Origin: Chitinophaga rhizophila
GTDB lineage: Bacteria; Bacteroidota; Bacteroidia; Chitinophagales; Chitinophagaceae
Length of the DNA: 64,000 nt
Direction of reading: 5' to 3'
Assembly: GCF_019492185.1 (NCBI RefSeq)
Contig: NZ_JAICCF010000006.1
Coordinates: forward strand, 186,001 to 250,000
Positions 54,401 through 61,767 of the stretch are shown here, in pieces (within the stretch, counting starts at the first letter, position 1; each line of letters starts with the position of its first letter). Made by a program: the position numbers and the translations under genes. The notes under the pieces were generated by a model that saw only the letters and a list, made by a program, of their open reading frames with translations, was not told the origin of the DNA and searched no databases.

Positions 54401-54769
54401 TTCAACCTGTTCAAAGGTCTGAATGCAGACACTAACCGTGAGATCGTTTCATTCTTGTGCCGTTGTGGTATACCGGTACAGGAAGATAACCGTCCGCCGC
54501 AACAGCAGCAGGAAGTAGTGCATCAACGTCCGCCGCTGGCACAGCAGCAGATCCGTGAGGCGCATGAAGAGAAAACTGATATGAGCCGTATGCGTGCCAC
54601 GCACCAGGAGTTTGATGGTGGTGATGCAGCAGTAGCGGAAGAGTTTGCGGCACAGGCGGAAGATGTGAAGCAGGAACCTGTGAAGGCAGGGCCGAAAGTA
54701 GGGCGGAATGATCCTTGTCCTTGCGGTAGTGGTAAGAAATATAAGCAATGTCACGGGAAGGATTTCTAA
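51410..54769 (+). CDS. secA: Protein translocase ATPase SecA
   Basis: This motor pushes preproteins through SecYEG at the inner membrane. The 1119 residues contain NBD1 with Walker A (MATGEGKTL, about 192-200), TVNDYLARRD, the Walker B region VDEVDSVLIDDARTPLI, the preprotein cross-linking domain, NBD2 (TNMAGRGTDIKLGPGV, DRQLRGRAGRQGDPG) and the scaffold/wing domains. A C-terminal SEC-C zinc site (CPCGSGKKYKQCHG) closes the protein. It is longer than E. coli SecA (901), as is usual in Bacteroidota because of insertions. ATG at 51410 matches the family start. It is a single gene closed by a terminator. Confidence 0.97.
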   Translation: MLGFLTKLFGGHKSERDIKAIEPVVKQINEAYEKLQSLTVDQLRNKTQEFRTRIGAHLAKIDQTIAEKRAAAEDTHDVAQKDVIYQEIDKLKKERDTQLEGVLSEILPEAFAVVKEAARRLSQLPTITATATPLDRQLAVRKDYVTIDGDNVTWKNSWTAAGSTVTWNMVHYDVQLIGGIALHQGKISEMATGEGKTLVSTLPAYLNALAGEGVHIVTVNDYLARRDSEWNGPLFEFLGITVDCIDKHQPNTPERRNAYLADITYGTNNEFGFDYLRDNMVHSPDEMVQRKHHYAMVDEVDSVLIDDARTPLIISGPIPRGEEQEFHALKPRIQALVEAQRKATNQYLIEAKKLIAEGKDDPKTGGLALMRAWRGLPKNSALIKFLSEPGIKVLLQKAENYYIADQQREMPKVDEELYFSIDEKNNSVDLTEKGIALITRTGEDPNFFIMPDVGSEIAEIEKSTLNADEKLHKKELLLQDFAQKSERIHSIQQLLKAYTLFDKDVQYVVMDEKVKIVDEQTGRILDGRRYSDGLHQAIEAKENVKVEAATQTFATVTLQNYFRMYHKLAGMTGTATTEAGEFWEIYKLDVVTIPTNLPITRKDAEDLVYKTKRDKYRAVIEEIKQLQGAGRPVLVGTTSVEVSELLGKMLTFEKIPHNVLNAKQHAREAQIVAEAGLAGAVTIATNMAGRGTDIKLGPGVKEAGGLAIIGTERHESRRVDRQLRGRAGRQGDPGTSQFFVSLEDDLMRMFGSDRIAGLMDRMGYKEGEVIQHSMITKSIERAQRKVEENNFGIRKRLLEYDDVMNKQRTVIYNKRNHALFGERLAIDIDNSFYDVAENIVTTHKDSGDFEAFKLDVILNFGIETDIAQEELTRTDVHTLAGRIYQQAKENYEHKTAELAQHTLPVIEQIHREQGHHIENISIPFTDGKKGMNILANLQKVVDTKGFETINALERSITLSLIDDAWKEHLRAMDDLKQSVQNAVFEQKDPLLIYKFEAFNLFKGLNADTNREIVSFLCRCGIPVQEDNRPPQQQQEVVHQRPPLAQQQIREAHEEKTDMSRMRATHQEFDGGDAAVAEEFAAQAEDVKQEPVKAGPKVGRNDPCPCGSGKKYKQCHGKDF

Positions 54770-54796
54770 TCTGGTACTGTTGAGATATTACGGGAA

Positions 54797-54821
54797 GGGC
54801 GCCTTACAGGCGTCCTTTTTT
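54797..54821 (+). terminator. Terminator after secA
   Basis: An 8-bp GC-rich stem with one G-U pair (54797-54804 with 54808-54815) and a 3-nt loop are followed by TTTTTT. It lies 27 nt after the stop codon. Confidence 0.85.
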
Positions 54822-55135
54822 GTTTGGCGGCAGGTGTGGGAAGCGTTGCTGTTTTAGGGTGGCTGAGGGACGGGCGTGGGCGGTAGTCGCCGGAGGCAGG
54901 TGGGACCACTGGCTGCAGTTCTTTGAAGTCTCCTTGCTATGGGGCTTCAGGAGGGTCAGTTTCGCGGAGGAGGATGGATTAAACCCCTGGGTGCATGGGC
55001 TGAGCGGTACTTCAAACAACTAAGGCCAGCGATCTCCACCTGCACCGGCTAGTGTTGCACGCAGCTGCCTGTAAAATGAGCTGTTTTTTATTGTATTCAA
55101 TCGGTGTTGTACAGCTTGTGCGTGTATTTTGTTTT

Positions 55136-55179
55136 GCCGGCGTATGACCGCTTCTTTGCCGGCGGATGACCGCTTCTTT
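55136..55179. repeat. Two tandem 22-bp repeats after ptuB
   Basis: The unit GCCGGCGnATGACCGCTTCTTT occurs at 55136-55157 and 55158-55179, differing by one base. It lies 10 nt beyond the ptuB stop. The stretch 54822-55135 holds no supported gene. Confidence 0.85.
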
Positions 55180-55188
55180 GATTAAGGA

Positions 55189-55968
55189 TTACAAATTTTC
55201 CAGTGGATGCTGCTGGAAAAAAGCTCTTCGCATACCGGCGTATTGGGTATCGTCAACCTGGCTTTCATCGTAGTATCGTTTGACGAGATCCCTGGCCTCT
55301 TGCTTTCCTTCAGGATGAGCTTCCGGAAAACCTTTCGCCATGTCATATACAGTTCTTATTAATGCCAGTATCTCACGGCGACTCTCATTAAGTGCTGGTC
55401 TTGTTAATCCTAATCTCTCAATCGTGACCGTTCCCCGGTCATTTCCATTAATTGCTACTGTTACTTCCTCCCGGAATGTGATAAATCGGGCAGGATCTTC
55501 TAAGACGGGATGAATAAATAGAGGTTCTTCCAGGCTGATATTGCTCTGGTGAGAAAGCGCCCTGTTTGACGGGGTTTGTAGCGGGAAATAATTCTTTTTG
55601 TGACGTTCGTTACAAAGTTGACATGATAGTAGCAGGTTGTCCCAGTCGTATGCCAGCCAGTAATAGCCTGGTCGGTTAAATGGTTCACTGTCCTGTACCC
55701 ATGCAGTTTTGGGCCGGTAATGTTCTACATCTCCGTGACTGATGTGGCTAATCCTGGATTCACAGAAGCAACATTTGTGGCTTTGGGCATCCCGAAGTGC
55801 ATTCTTTACTGTGTGATGTCCGTAGATTTTGCTGTCGAAATCAACTTTAGAAGCAAAATTTCGTTCTCCGTTATTGTGGCGCTCAAGCAACGCATCAGTA
55901 GCCTCACGACCTCTTTGCTGAAGTATAGCAGGAACAGGTAAGGCCGTCTTTCTGACGATCTGTATCAT
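55189..55968 (-). CDS. ptuB: PtuB-like HNH endonuclease (Septu-type defence)
   Basis: The 259-residue protein has an HNH nuclease core with zinc-finger cysteines: CCFCESRISHISHGDVEHYRPK (the first pair and catalytic His), then YYWLAYDWDNLLLSCQLCNERHKKNYFP (conserved Asn and second Cys pair). This is the TIGR02646/PtuB arrangement seen in Septu and retron Ec78-type systems. Its ATG directly follows the ptuA stop codon (TAA then ATG), so translation is coupled. PtuB is the effector that cleaves nucleic acid when the ATPase senses phage infection. No retron reverse transcriptase is nearby. Trigger and target in this organism are unknown. Confidence 0.87.
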   Translation of the reverse strand: MIQIVRKTALPVPAILQQRGREATDALLERHNNGERNFASKVDFDSKIYGHHTVKNALRDAQSHKCCFCESRISHISHGDVEHYRPKTAWVQDSEPFNRPGYYWLAYDWDNLLLSCQLCNERHKKNYFPLQTPSNRALSHQSNISLEEPLFIHPVLEDPARFITFREEVTVAINGNDRGTVTIERLGLTRPALNESRREILALIRTVYDMAKGFPEAHPEGKQEARDLVKRYYDESQVDDTQYAGMRRAFFQQHPLENL

Positions 55969-57300
55969 TTATTGTTCAGTGTCTTTTTTCTCTTTAAGAT
56001 AAGCTGCTGCTTTACGAATAAGTTCCATCGCTTCAATATCTGTAGGCGTAGGAGCCGTAGGGATGGATTGTGCAAACTCATTCAATTCGTTCAACGTTGC
56101 CTCCTCTTCCGCAGTTAATGTTGCTTTCGTGATTAATGCGGTACGTTCCTCCATCTTCTTCGCCACTTCCGGATTACGGGCACTATCTAAACCGAATAGG
56201 TCACTGGTGAGGATCTGATCAATACGCCATTTTCGGACATTTTCAATCTCCTGATCAATTACTACTGTATCTCCTTCTTTGCGTAGCACAACCAGATTGG
56301 CGTCTTCCGGAGCAGCTTGTACTATCAATGGGCTATGCGCCGTAACAATGAACTGCGTGGCTGGGAATCGCTCTGATAAATATCTGAAGATGTTACGTTG
56401 CCATTTAGGATGAAGATGCAAGTCAATTTCATCTACTAGTACAATGGCTGGTTCGGCCAGTGGATTAGTGCTATTGGGATAACGGGCGAACATCCTGGCA
56501 GCAAGATCAATCACCCAGGCAATCATCGAGCGGTAGCCGAGGCTTAGCTCATGAATATTAAACCAGCCGAAGGCGGTTTGGAAGGCAACACTTGGTTTGA
56601 GCTGATCAATAGTTGGATCAAGAATTTTGACATCAGCAATATCCGGAAGCAGTTCGATAAGCGCTGCTTTTACCTGATCTCTCTTCTTGACTGCGAGTTC
56701 CTTTATAATAGAATCTTTGCTGGCAGCGTAGTCCAATTGCAATAACCACTCCTCAGCATTGATCAAGGTCTCTTTCTCATCAAATAACAAGGAACCTTTG
56801 ATACTTATATCATCTGTCAAAGAAGAATCGCCCATTACCCTGTTAGCTCCGTAGGCGAAAATCACCAGCCGGTCTGCTATACTTTCCTCAATAAAATAGG
56901 ATAATACGGGCATCCTGTTCCCTTTACCATCACCTACCGAACTAGTACTCAGGTCATACAAATGATGGTCTTCTTCAGATTGAACGTCTTTACCGTATAC
57001 CCTTGCCCATATATCTCCTTTGTCAATCCCAACAAGCCGGGTCACGTATTTGTACTCAAACTTATACCTGATCAGATCATTTCCGCCTTGCTCCTCTCTC
57101 TCCAAAGGTTGAAGGCTTGCCAATGCCTGCAACAAAGTGGTTTTCCCTACTCCATTATCGCCCAGAATAACTGTCCATTTCCGCCAGCTACTCTGATCTG
57201 TATTAAGGAAGTTAAGACTAACCCGCTCTCTGAAACATTTAACATTTCTCAATGTCAATTCTGAAAAATAAACGCCTTTTCTGGTTTCGTTTGCAGTCAT
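55969..57300 (-). CDS. ptuA: PtuA-like AAA/ABC-type ATPase (Septu-type defence)
   Basis: The ~443-residue ATPase of the RecF/SMC-like AAA_15 type has an N-terminal LTLRNVKCFRERVSL strand, Walker A ILGDNGVGKTTLLQAL, the ABC signature region LSLGYRSMIAWVIDL, Walker B AIVLVDEIDLHLHPKWQ and the H-loop QFIVTAHSPLIVQ. The C-terminal ~90 residues are helical and probably bind the nuclease. I choose ATG at 57300. A -7 box TATTTTTG (57312-57305, minus strand) lies only 4 nt upstream, so the mRNA may be almost leaderless. An upstream in-frame ATG at 57351 would lie before that promoter. It is first of the two-gene operon and divergent from deoC. Confidence 0.87.
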   Translation of the reverse strand: MTANETRKGVYFSELTLRNVKCFRERVSLNFLNTDQSSWRKWTVILGDNGVGKTTLLQALASLQPLEREEQGGNDLIRYKFEYKYVTRLVGIDKGDIWARVYGKDVQSEEDHHLYDLSTSSVGDGKGNRMPVLSYFIEESIADRLVIFAYGANRVMGDSSLTDDISIKGSLLFDEKETLINAEEWLLQLDYAASKDSIIKELAVKKRDQVKAALIELLPDIADVKILDPTIDQLKPSVAFQTAFGWFNIHELSLGYRSMIAWVIDLAARMFARYPNSTNPLAEPAIVLVDEIDLHLHPKWQRNIFRYLSERFPATQFIVTAHSPLIVQAAPEDANLVVLRKEGDTVVIDQEIENVRKWRIDQILTSDLFGLDSARNPEVAKKMEERTALITKATLTAEEEATLNELNEFAQSIPTAPTPTDIEAMELIRKAAAYLKEKKDTEQ

Positions 57301-57304
57301 AAAA

Positions 57305-57312
57305 CAAAAATA
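57305..57312 (-). promoter_or_regulatory. Possible -7 box for ptuAB
   Basis: The minus strand reads TATTTTTG, a perfect TAnnTTTG. Its closeness to the chosen ATG (4 nt) implies a leaderless or very short-leader transcript if it is used. Confidence 0.4.
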
Positions 57313-57427
57313 ACCTATTGGATATTCACTCCCTATACCTGGGTATGTCAACTAAAAATAAATTACCTCAATTTATGCACAATCCTGCCTGCCGCCCTCG
57401 ATTCCCCCCTGATTTCCAGATTTCCCT

Positions 57428-57435
57428 TACTTTCG
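57428..57435 (+). promoter_or_regulatory. Possible -7 box for the deoC operon
   Basis: TACTTTCG differs from TAnnTTTG at one base and lies ~18 nt before the deoC ATG. No convincing -33 element. Confidence 0.35.
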
Positions 57436-57453
57436 TACACGAAACCAGTCACA

Positions 57454-58101
57454 ATGAAACTCAACAGATACATCGACCATACTGTCCTGAAACCAACGAC
57501 TACACTTGAAGATATAAAGATCTTATGCATGGAGGCGGTAGAACATGATTTTGCAGCCGTGTGCATCCCTCCGCCTTTCGTTAAGCTGGCAAAGACTTTT
57601 GTAGGTAGTACTACAACGAAGGTGGCCACCGTTACCGGGTTTCCGTTCGGATATGCGGCCATCGAGGCTAAGGTAGCTGAGACGGTACTGGCCATCGTGG
57701 ATGGTGCAGACGAAATTGATATGGTAGCCAGCATTCTGGCGATAAAGAATAAGGACTGGGCATATCTGGAGAAAGAGATTGCGACCATTATGCCGATCAT
57801 CCGTAATAAGGGGAAGGTGCTGAAGGTGATTATTGAAAGTGGCATATTATTGGAAGAAGAGATCATAAAATGCTGTGAATTGTACGCCAGGTACCAGGTG
57901 GATTTTGTAAAGACCTCTACCGGGTATGCCGAAAAAGGAGCAACAGTAGAAGCAGTAGCACTGATGAGGGCAAACCTGCCGGCAAATATTCAGATAAAAG
58001 CTTCCGGCGGTATTCGTACCTTTGACTTCGCTAAGGAGTTGATAGATGCAGGTGCCACCAGGATCGGAACAAGTAACGGCGTGGCCCTCGTGAAGGGATA
58101 A
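57454..58101 (+). CDS. deoC: Deoxyribose-phosphate aldolase
   Basis: The 215-residue class I aldolase interconverts 2-deoxyribose 5-phosphate with glyceraldehyde 3-phosphate and acetaldehyde in deoxynucleoside catabolism. The TIM barrel shows YIDHTVLKPTTTLEDI, TVTGFPFGYAAIEAKV, DGADEIDMVASI, the Schiff-base lysine in FVKTSTGYAEKGAT (about 152), and the second catalytic lysine in IKASGGIRTFD (about 181). Length is normal. It is first of three tightly packed genes: the SPOR gene starts 4 nt after its stop. Confidence 0.95.
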   Translation: MKLNRYIDHTVLKPTTTLEDIKILCMEAVEHDFAAVCIPPPFVKLAKTFVGSTTTKVATVTGFPFGYAAIEAKVAETVLAIVDGADEIDMVASILAIKNKDWAYLEKEIATIMPIIRNKGKVLKVIIESGILLEEEIIKCCELYARYQVDFVKTSTGYAEKGATVEAVALMRANLPANIQIKASGGIRTFDFAKELIDAGATRIGTSNGVALVKG

Positions 58102-58105
58102 AAGT

Positions 58106-58552
58106 ATGAATATGAAACACTTAATATTATTATTCTCCGGACTGCTCATCGGAGGACTGGCTATGGCCCAGGAGGCAACTGTTGCCAGCAGCGGTGGGGT
58201 AAAAGTAGTGAAAGACAGCCGGCTGGACCTGCTGATCAAAAAACAGATCTACATCAATACACTTGCTATCCGTAACCAACCGGGCTTCAGGGTACAGGTT
58301 GTTTCTACCAATAAAAGGAATGAAGCAAATGATGTGAAAGCCCGTGCTATGCAATTATTCCCTGATTACCGTACCTATATGGATTATCAGGCCCCTTACT
58401 TTAAGGTGCGCATCGGTGACTTTAAAACCCGTGAAGAAGCAGCTGAGCTGAGGGAGAAAATGAGCTCCAGCTTCCCGGGAGGCGTATTTGTAGTACCTGC
58501 CATTATTAACTTGTCACCTGAGAAAGAAGCCGGTAATGAAGAATCGTATTAA
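58106..58552 (+). CDS. Secreted SPOR-domain protein
   Basis: The 148-residue protein has a signal peptide (ending GLAMAQE) and one C-terminal SPOR domain (about 60-135: PGFRVQVVSTNKRNEANDVK, YFKVRIGDFKTREEAAELREK). SPOR domains bind peptidoglycan glycan chains that lack stem peptides, often at division sites. It starts 4 nt after deoC and overlaps the next gene by 17 nt, so all three are co-transcribed even though the functions differ. ATG at 58112 is an alternative start two codons downstream. Confidence 0.88.
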   Translation: MNMKHLILLFSGLLIGGLAMAQEATVASSGGVKVVKDSRLDLLIKKQIYINTLAIRNQPGFRVQVVSTNKRNEANDVKARAMQLFPDYRTYMDYQAPYFKVRIGDFKTREEAAELREKMSSSFPGGVFVVPAIINLSPEKEAGNEESY

Positions 58553-59711
58553 AGAACTGGCGCGCCAATATGCGCCGGAGTTCGTTGCTATCCGCCGTCA
58601 CATCCACTCACATCCTGAATTATCCTTCCAGGAATATGAAACCTCCAAATATCTTCAGCAGAAGCTGGATGAATTTGGCGTTTCCTATACTGCCGGTATT
58701 GCTGGTACCGGTATTATCGCTACCATCGAAGGTAGAAACCCATCTTCCAAAACCATCGCTCTAAGAGCTGATATTGACGCACTGCCTATCACCGAGGCCA
58801 ATGACGTGCCTTACAAATCACTCAATACCGGCGTAATGCATGCCTGCGGACACGACGTACACACCACCTGTGTGCTGGGCGCTACCCGCATCCTGCAAGA
58901 ATTGAAAGATGAATTTGAAGGAACTATCCGAATCCTTTTTCAGCCGGGAGAAGAAAAACACCCCGGCGGAGCCAGCCTCATGATACAGGAAGGCGCACTG
59001 GAAAATCCGCGTCCTGATGCTATACTAGGCATGCACGTACAGCCTACCATGGAAGCCGGTAAACTCGGTTTCCGCGCAGGACAGTACATGGCCAGCGCTG
59101 ATGAGATCTATATCACCATCAAAGGGAAAGGTGGACACGCAGCACTGCCACACCTGACTGTAGACACGATCCTGGTGGCTTCTCACCTCGTGGTAAGTCT
59201 CCAACAGGTCATCAGCCGCAATAATAACCCGTTTTCCCCCTCCGTACTCAGCATCTGTGCTTTTAATGGCGGATACACCACCAACGTAATCCCCAGCGAA
59301 GTAAAACTGATGGGTACCTTCCGGGCGATGGACGAGACATGGCGCTTTAAGGCACATGATATTATCAAAAAACAGGCAACTGAACTGGCACATGCCATGG
59401 GTGCAGACATCGATATAGAGATACTGGTAGGGTATCCCTGCCTGTATAATAACGAGGCGGTTACAGGTAAGGCCCGTTCCCTGGCGGAAGACTTCCTAGG
59501 ACTGCCCAATGTAGAAGATACAGAAGTACGTATGGGCGCTGAAGACTTTGCCTTCTATTCCCAGATCGTACCAGCCTGCTTTTTCCGCTTAGGTACCGGT
59601 AATGTTGCCCGGGGCATCACCTCCGGCGTACATACCCCAACTTTTGACGTAGACGAAAGCGCTATCGAAGTAGGTATTGGTACCATGGCCTGGCTGGCTA
59701 CCCAATTTTAA
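58536..59711 (+). CDS. M20 family metallopeptidase / N-acyl-amino-acid amidohydrolase
   Basis: The 391-residue cytoplasmic di-metal hydrolase has RRHIHSHPELSFQEYETS at the N-terminus, the metal motif LRADIDALPITE, MHACGHDVHTTCVLG with metal His and Asp, FQPGEEKHPGGASLMI with the catalytic Glu, the dimerisation domain (about 180-300), and MGAEDFAFYSQIVPACFFRLG with a late ligand. This is the M20D amidohydrolase subgroup, which removes acyl groups from amino acids or cleaves small peptides. It overlaps the SPOR gene by 17 nt and is followed by a perfect terminator. Confidence 0.92.
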   Translation: MKNRIKELARQYAPEFVAIRRHIHSHPELSFQEYETSKYLQQKLDEFGVSYTAGIAGTGIIATIEGRNPSSKTIALRADIDALPITEANDVPYKSLNTGVMHACGHDVHTTCVLGATRILQELKDEFEGTIRILFQPGEEKHPGGASLMIQEGALENPRPDAILGMHVQPTMEAGKLGFRAGQYMASADEIYITIKGKGGHAALPHLTVDTILVASHLVVSLQQVISRNNNPFSPSVLSICAFNGGYTTNVIPSEVKLMGTFRAMDETWRFKAHDIIKKQATELAHAMGADIDIEILVGYPCLYNNEAVTGKARSLAEDFLGLPNVEDTEVRMGAEDFAFYSQIVPACFFRLGTGNVARGITSGVHTPTFDVDESAIEVGIGTMAWLATQF

Positions 59712-59732
59712 ACTGAACAGATATCATTATAA

Positions 59733-59768
59733 ACAAGCCGGGACGATGATCCCGGCTTGTCTGTTTTA
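59733..59768 (+). terminator. Terminator of the deoC-SPOR-M20 operon
   Basis: A perfect 11-bp stem (59733-59743 with 59750-59760) and a 6-nt loop are followed by CTGTTTTA. Confidence 0.85.
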
Positions 59769-59853
59769 TGGCCTGCTACGAAAGAAAAGAGGCCTGCTGG
59801 AAAGCAAGCCCCTGTCAACATAGCCTTTTGTCTTATTGTTATAGAATAATCGT

Positions 59854-60519
59854 TTATCTGATCTGTTTCATACTGGATAAAGAAGCGCCCGTCATGTTCA
59901 GTTCTTTCAGCTTGTCAATGTCCAGTTCCAGGTATTTATAAGGCACATTCTCAGATTCAAATATGCTATTCGTACCCAGATTAGCCGTCAGTGAATCGAC
60001 TTTGGTCATATTCTCATATATCCTGAGCGTACTTTCTTCTCCGCCGGCCACCGTCAATCTGCCAAATTGTACCTGTTGCAGCATAGCCGTACAGCCTTTG
60101 CCTATGGAAACATCCAGTAAGGGCTGATTAAATTCCTGCAGGAACACACTGCCCTTTGCTACAATAACGCTATTCAGCTGTGTACACCGGAGTGTAGATA
60201 GGTTATAGTCTCCCAAATTGAGAAACAGTGTATCATTCTGAATGCTGTATACAAAGGAGCTATCTATAGCCTCTGAAAAAACAATCTCGTTTGAATCAGA
60301 TTTAATTACCGGGAAATGATGCTCGTCGATCCCTTCCAATTTCAGTACTTTGAAAGCAGGCAGCTTCATAGTTCTGTTGGCGGCATTGACTGCTGTTTGA
60401 ATAGGCCCTTTGCCGGAATAACCGTTTTTAAAGTTTGCCCATACTACTATGTTTGCTATCAGCATCATGAGTACAAGCAATCCTGTAAAACCAAGAAATA
60501 ATTTATAACTGGTCTTCAT
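59854..60519 (-). CDS. Single-pass membrane protein with adhesin-like beta region
   Basis: The 221-residue protein has an N-terminal membrane anchor (about 7-29, LFLGFTGLLVLMMLIANIVVWA). A soluble part is probably beta-rich, with alternating hydrophobic stretches (FAVLKL-like strands, SVIVAKGSVFLQEF, DVSIGKGCTAMLQQVQFGRLTVAGG) reminiscent of the right-handed helix of DUF2807-type proteins. No catalytic motif. It is the last gene of the ABC/GntR operon, 18 nt after the GntR gene, which hints at an envelope sensing or stress role. Function unknown. Confidence 0.7.
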   Translation of the reverse strand: MKTSYKLFLGFTGLLVLMMLIANIVVWANFKNGYSGKGPIQTAVNAANRTMKLPAFKVLKLEGIDEHHFPVIKSDSNEIVFSEAIDSSFVYSIQNDTLFLNLGDYNLSTLRCTQLNSVIVAKGSVFLQEFNQPLLDVSIGKGCTAMLQQVQFGRLTVAGGEESTLRIYENMTKVDSLTANLGTNSIFESENVPYKYLELDIDKLKELNMTGASLSSMKQIR

Positions 60520-60537
60520 AATTATCTTTTTAATGAA

Positions 60538-60909
60538 TTACTTAAAATGGGATTTCTTAAATTTCTCGTAGTGCGTTTTGAGCTCGTCCAGTTCAAGATC
60601 CAGCAGATAAATGCTACGGAAGAACTGTGGTAGTTCATTCGCCATAAAGCGTTCTTTCTTCAGCTGTTTGATCTTTTTGGATGCCCCGGTTGCCACGAAA
60701 TAACCGATCCCTCTTTTATTGTAAATGATTTCATATTGCTGCAGATACTCGCAGGTACGCATAACTGTATTGGGATTCACTTCCAGTTGCACTGCCAGCT
60801 CTCTTACAGAAGGAACCCTGTCCTCCGGTTTCCACTTATCCAGCAATATCTGCTCACACATGTAATCAGCGATCTGCAGATATATTGCCTGTGTTTCTTT
60901 AAACTCCAT
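60538..60909 (-). CDS. GntR family regulator, YtrA subfamily
   Basis: The 123-residue repressor has an N-terminal winged helix-turn-helix (QIADYMCEQILLDKWKPEDRVPSVRELAVQLEVNPNTVMRTCEYLQ region, split here as DRVPSVRELAVQLEVNPNT) and a short C-terminal helical dimerisation tail instead of a ligand domain. This small size defines the YtrA subgroup, which is typically encoded with ABC transporters and represses its own operon. The perfect palindrome at 62615-62638 before the first gene of the operon is the likely operator. It lies between the permease and the membrane protein genes. Confidence 0.92.
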   Translation of the reverse strand: MEFKETQAIYLQIADYMCEQILLDKWKPEDRVPSVRELAVQLEVNPNTVMRTCEYLQQYEIIYNKRGIGYFVATGASKKIKQLKKERFMANELPQFFRSIYLLDLELDELKTHYEKFKKSHFK

Positions 60910-60939
60910 AAATGACTTTTTTGATGGATGCTATACTGG

Positions 60940-61752
60940 TTAGATTTCCTTATCTCTTAGACGTGCAAAGGCGAGTGTCCAGAGTATAGGCGGCAGCAGG
61001 TATTTGAACATAAAGAGAAATATGTGCTGTAATTTCTCGGGTATGATCAGGAAGTCGAAAATAGTATTCTCATCACCGTTTCCTGTCATCACCTGCACGC
61101 CAACAAAGGGTGCGTGTGTATACCAGGCATGCAGTTTCCCACCAAAGAAAATTATGGCGAAAACGGAGTTAAAGAGGTATAGTAAAAAGAGAAATATAGG
61201 CAGCAGAAATATTACTTTGATGAAGCTATATCGCTGGAAATAGATAGCGCCTAATAACATGAAACCCTGTGCGGCAAACCATCCGAAATAGATGTATTCC
61301 CAGGGGGTTTCTCTCATGTAATGCGCAAGGTCATTGTGGATGTGCGCGTTTCTTTTTGTGTAGTAGATAAAATCCAGGATCTGGTAACTACAGTAAAACG
61401 CCAGGTGATAGATGACCAGGAAACCGATGGTAGTGATCAGCAGTGTAGTAACAAATTTTTCCAGGTGAGATGCAGGGAACAGCAGGTAATCGATACCCTG
61501 TTGTTTGCTGCCAAGTTCACGGAAACTGAGGCTGGTGAATATCAGTCCGGTGATGTACATACCGATGAAAAACACGGGCAGTATACCACTGGTAGTGACG
61601 GAGAAATTATCAGTAGAAGATATCAGCAGTATGACGAGGGAGAGTACTGCCAGTACAATGACAGACATACCATACATGCGGTAATTATCCAACAGGTGTT
61701 TCCGCATGTATAATCCGAACCGGACAGCGCTAAAAATGTTATTGGTTTGCAT
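60940..61752 (-). CDS. ABC transporter permease-like membrane protein
   Basis: The 270-residue protein has six hydrophobic helices (about 25-45, 55-75, 105-130, 155-175, 185-205, 240-260) and a conserved loop FRELGSKQQGIDYLLFPASHLEKF. It has no soluble domain. It lies 15 nt downstream of the ATPase gene and 30 nt upstream of the GntR gene, as expected for the membrane subunit of a YtrA-regulated ABC exporter. The substrate is unknown. Systems of this type respond to cell-wall-active peptides in other bacteria. Confidence 0.82.
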   Translation of the reverse strand: MQTNNIFSAVRFGLYMRKHLLDNYRMYGMSVIVLAVLSLVILLISSTDNFSVTTSGILPVFFIGMYITGLIFTSLSFRELGSKQQGIDYLLFPASHLEKFVTTLLITTIGFLVIYHLAFYCSYQILDFIYYTKRNAHIHNDLAHYMRETPWEYIYFGWFAAQGFMLLGAIYFQRYSFIKVIFLLPIFLFLLYLFNSVFAIIFFGGKLHAWYTHAPFVGVQVMTGNGDENTIFDFLIIPEKLQHIFLFMFKYLLPPILWTLAFARLRDKEI

Positions 61753-61767
61753 AAGTCTCTTGCAGGG

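Noticed and set aside
54820..55023. 67-residue plus-strand frame after secA
   Set aside because: It starts inside the secA terminator tail, is rich in Trp, Gly and Arg from GC-rich sequence, and has no motif.
55189..57351. Retron Ec78-type system
   Set aside because: The HNH/ATPase pair fits, but no reverse transcriptase or msr-msd region is present nearby, so stand-alone Septu is the better call.
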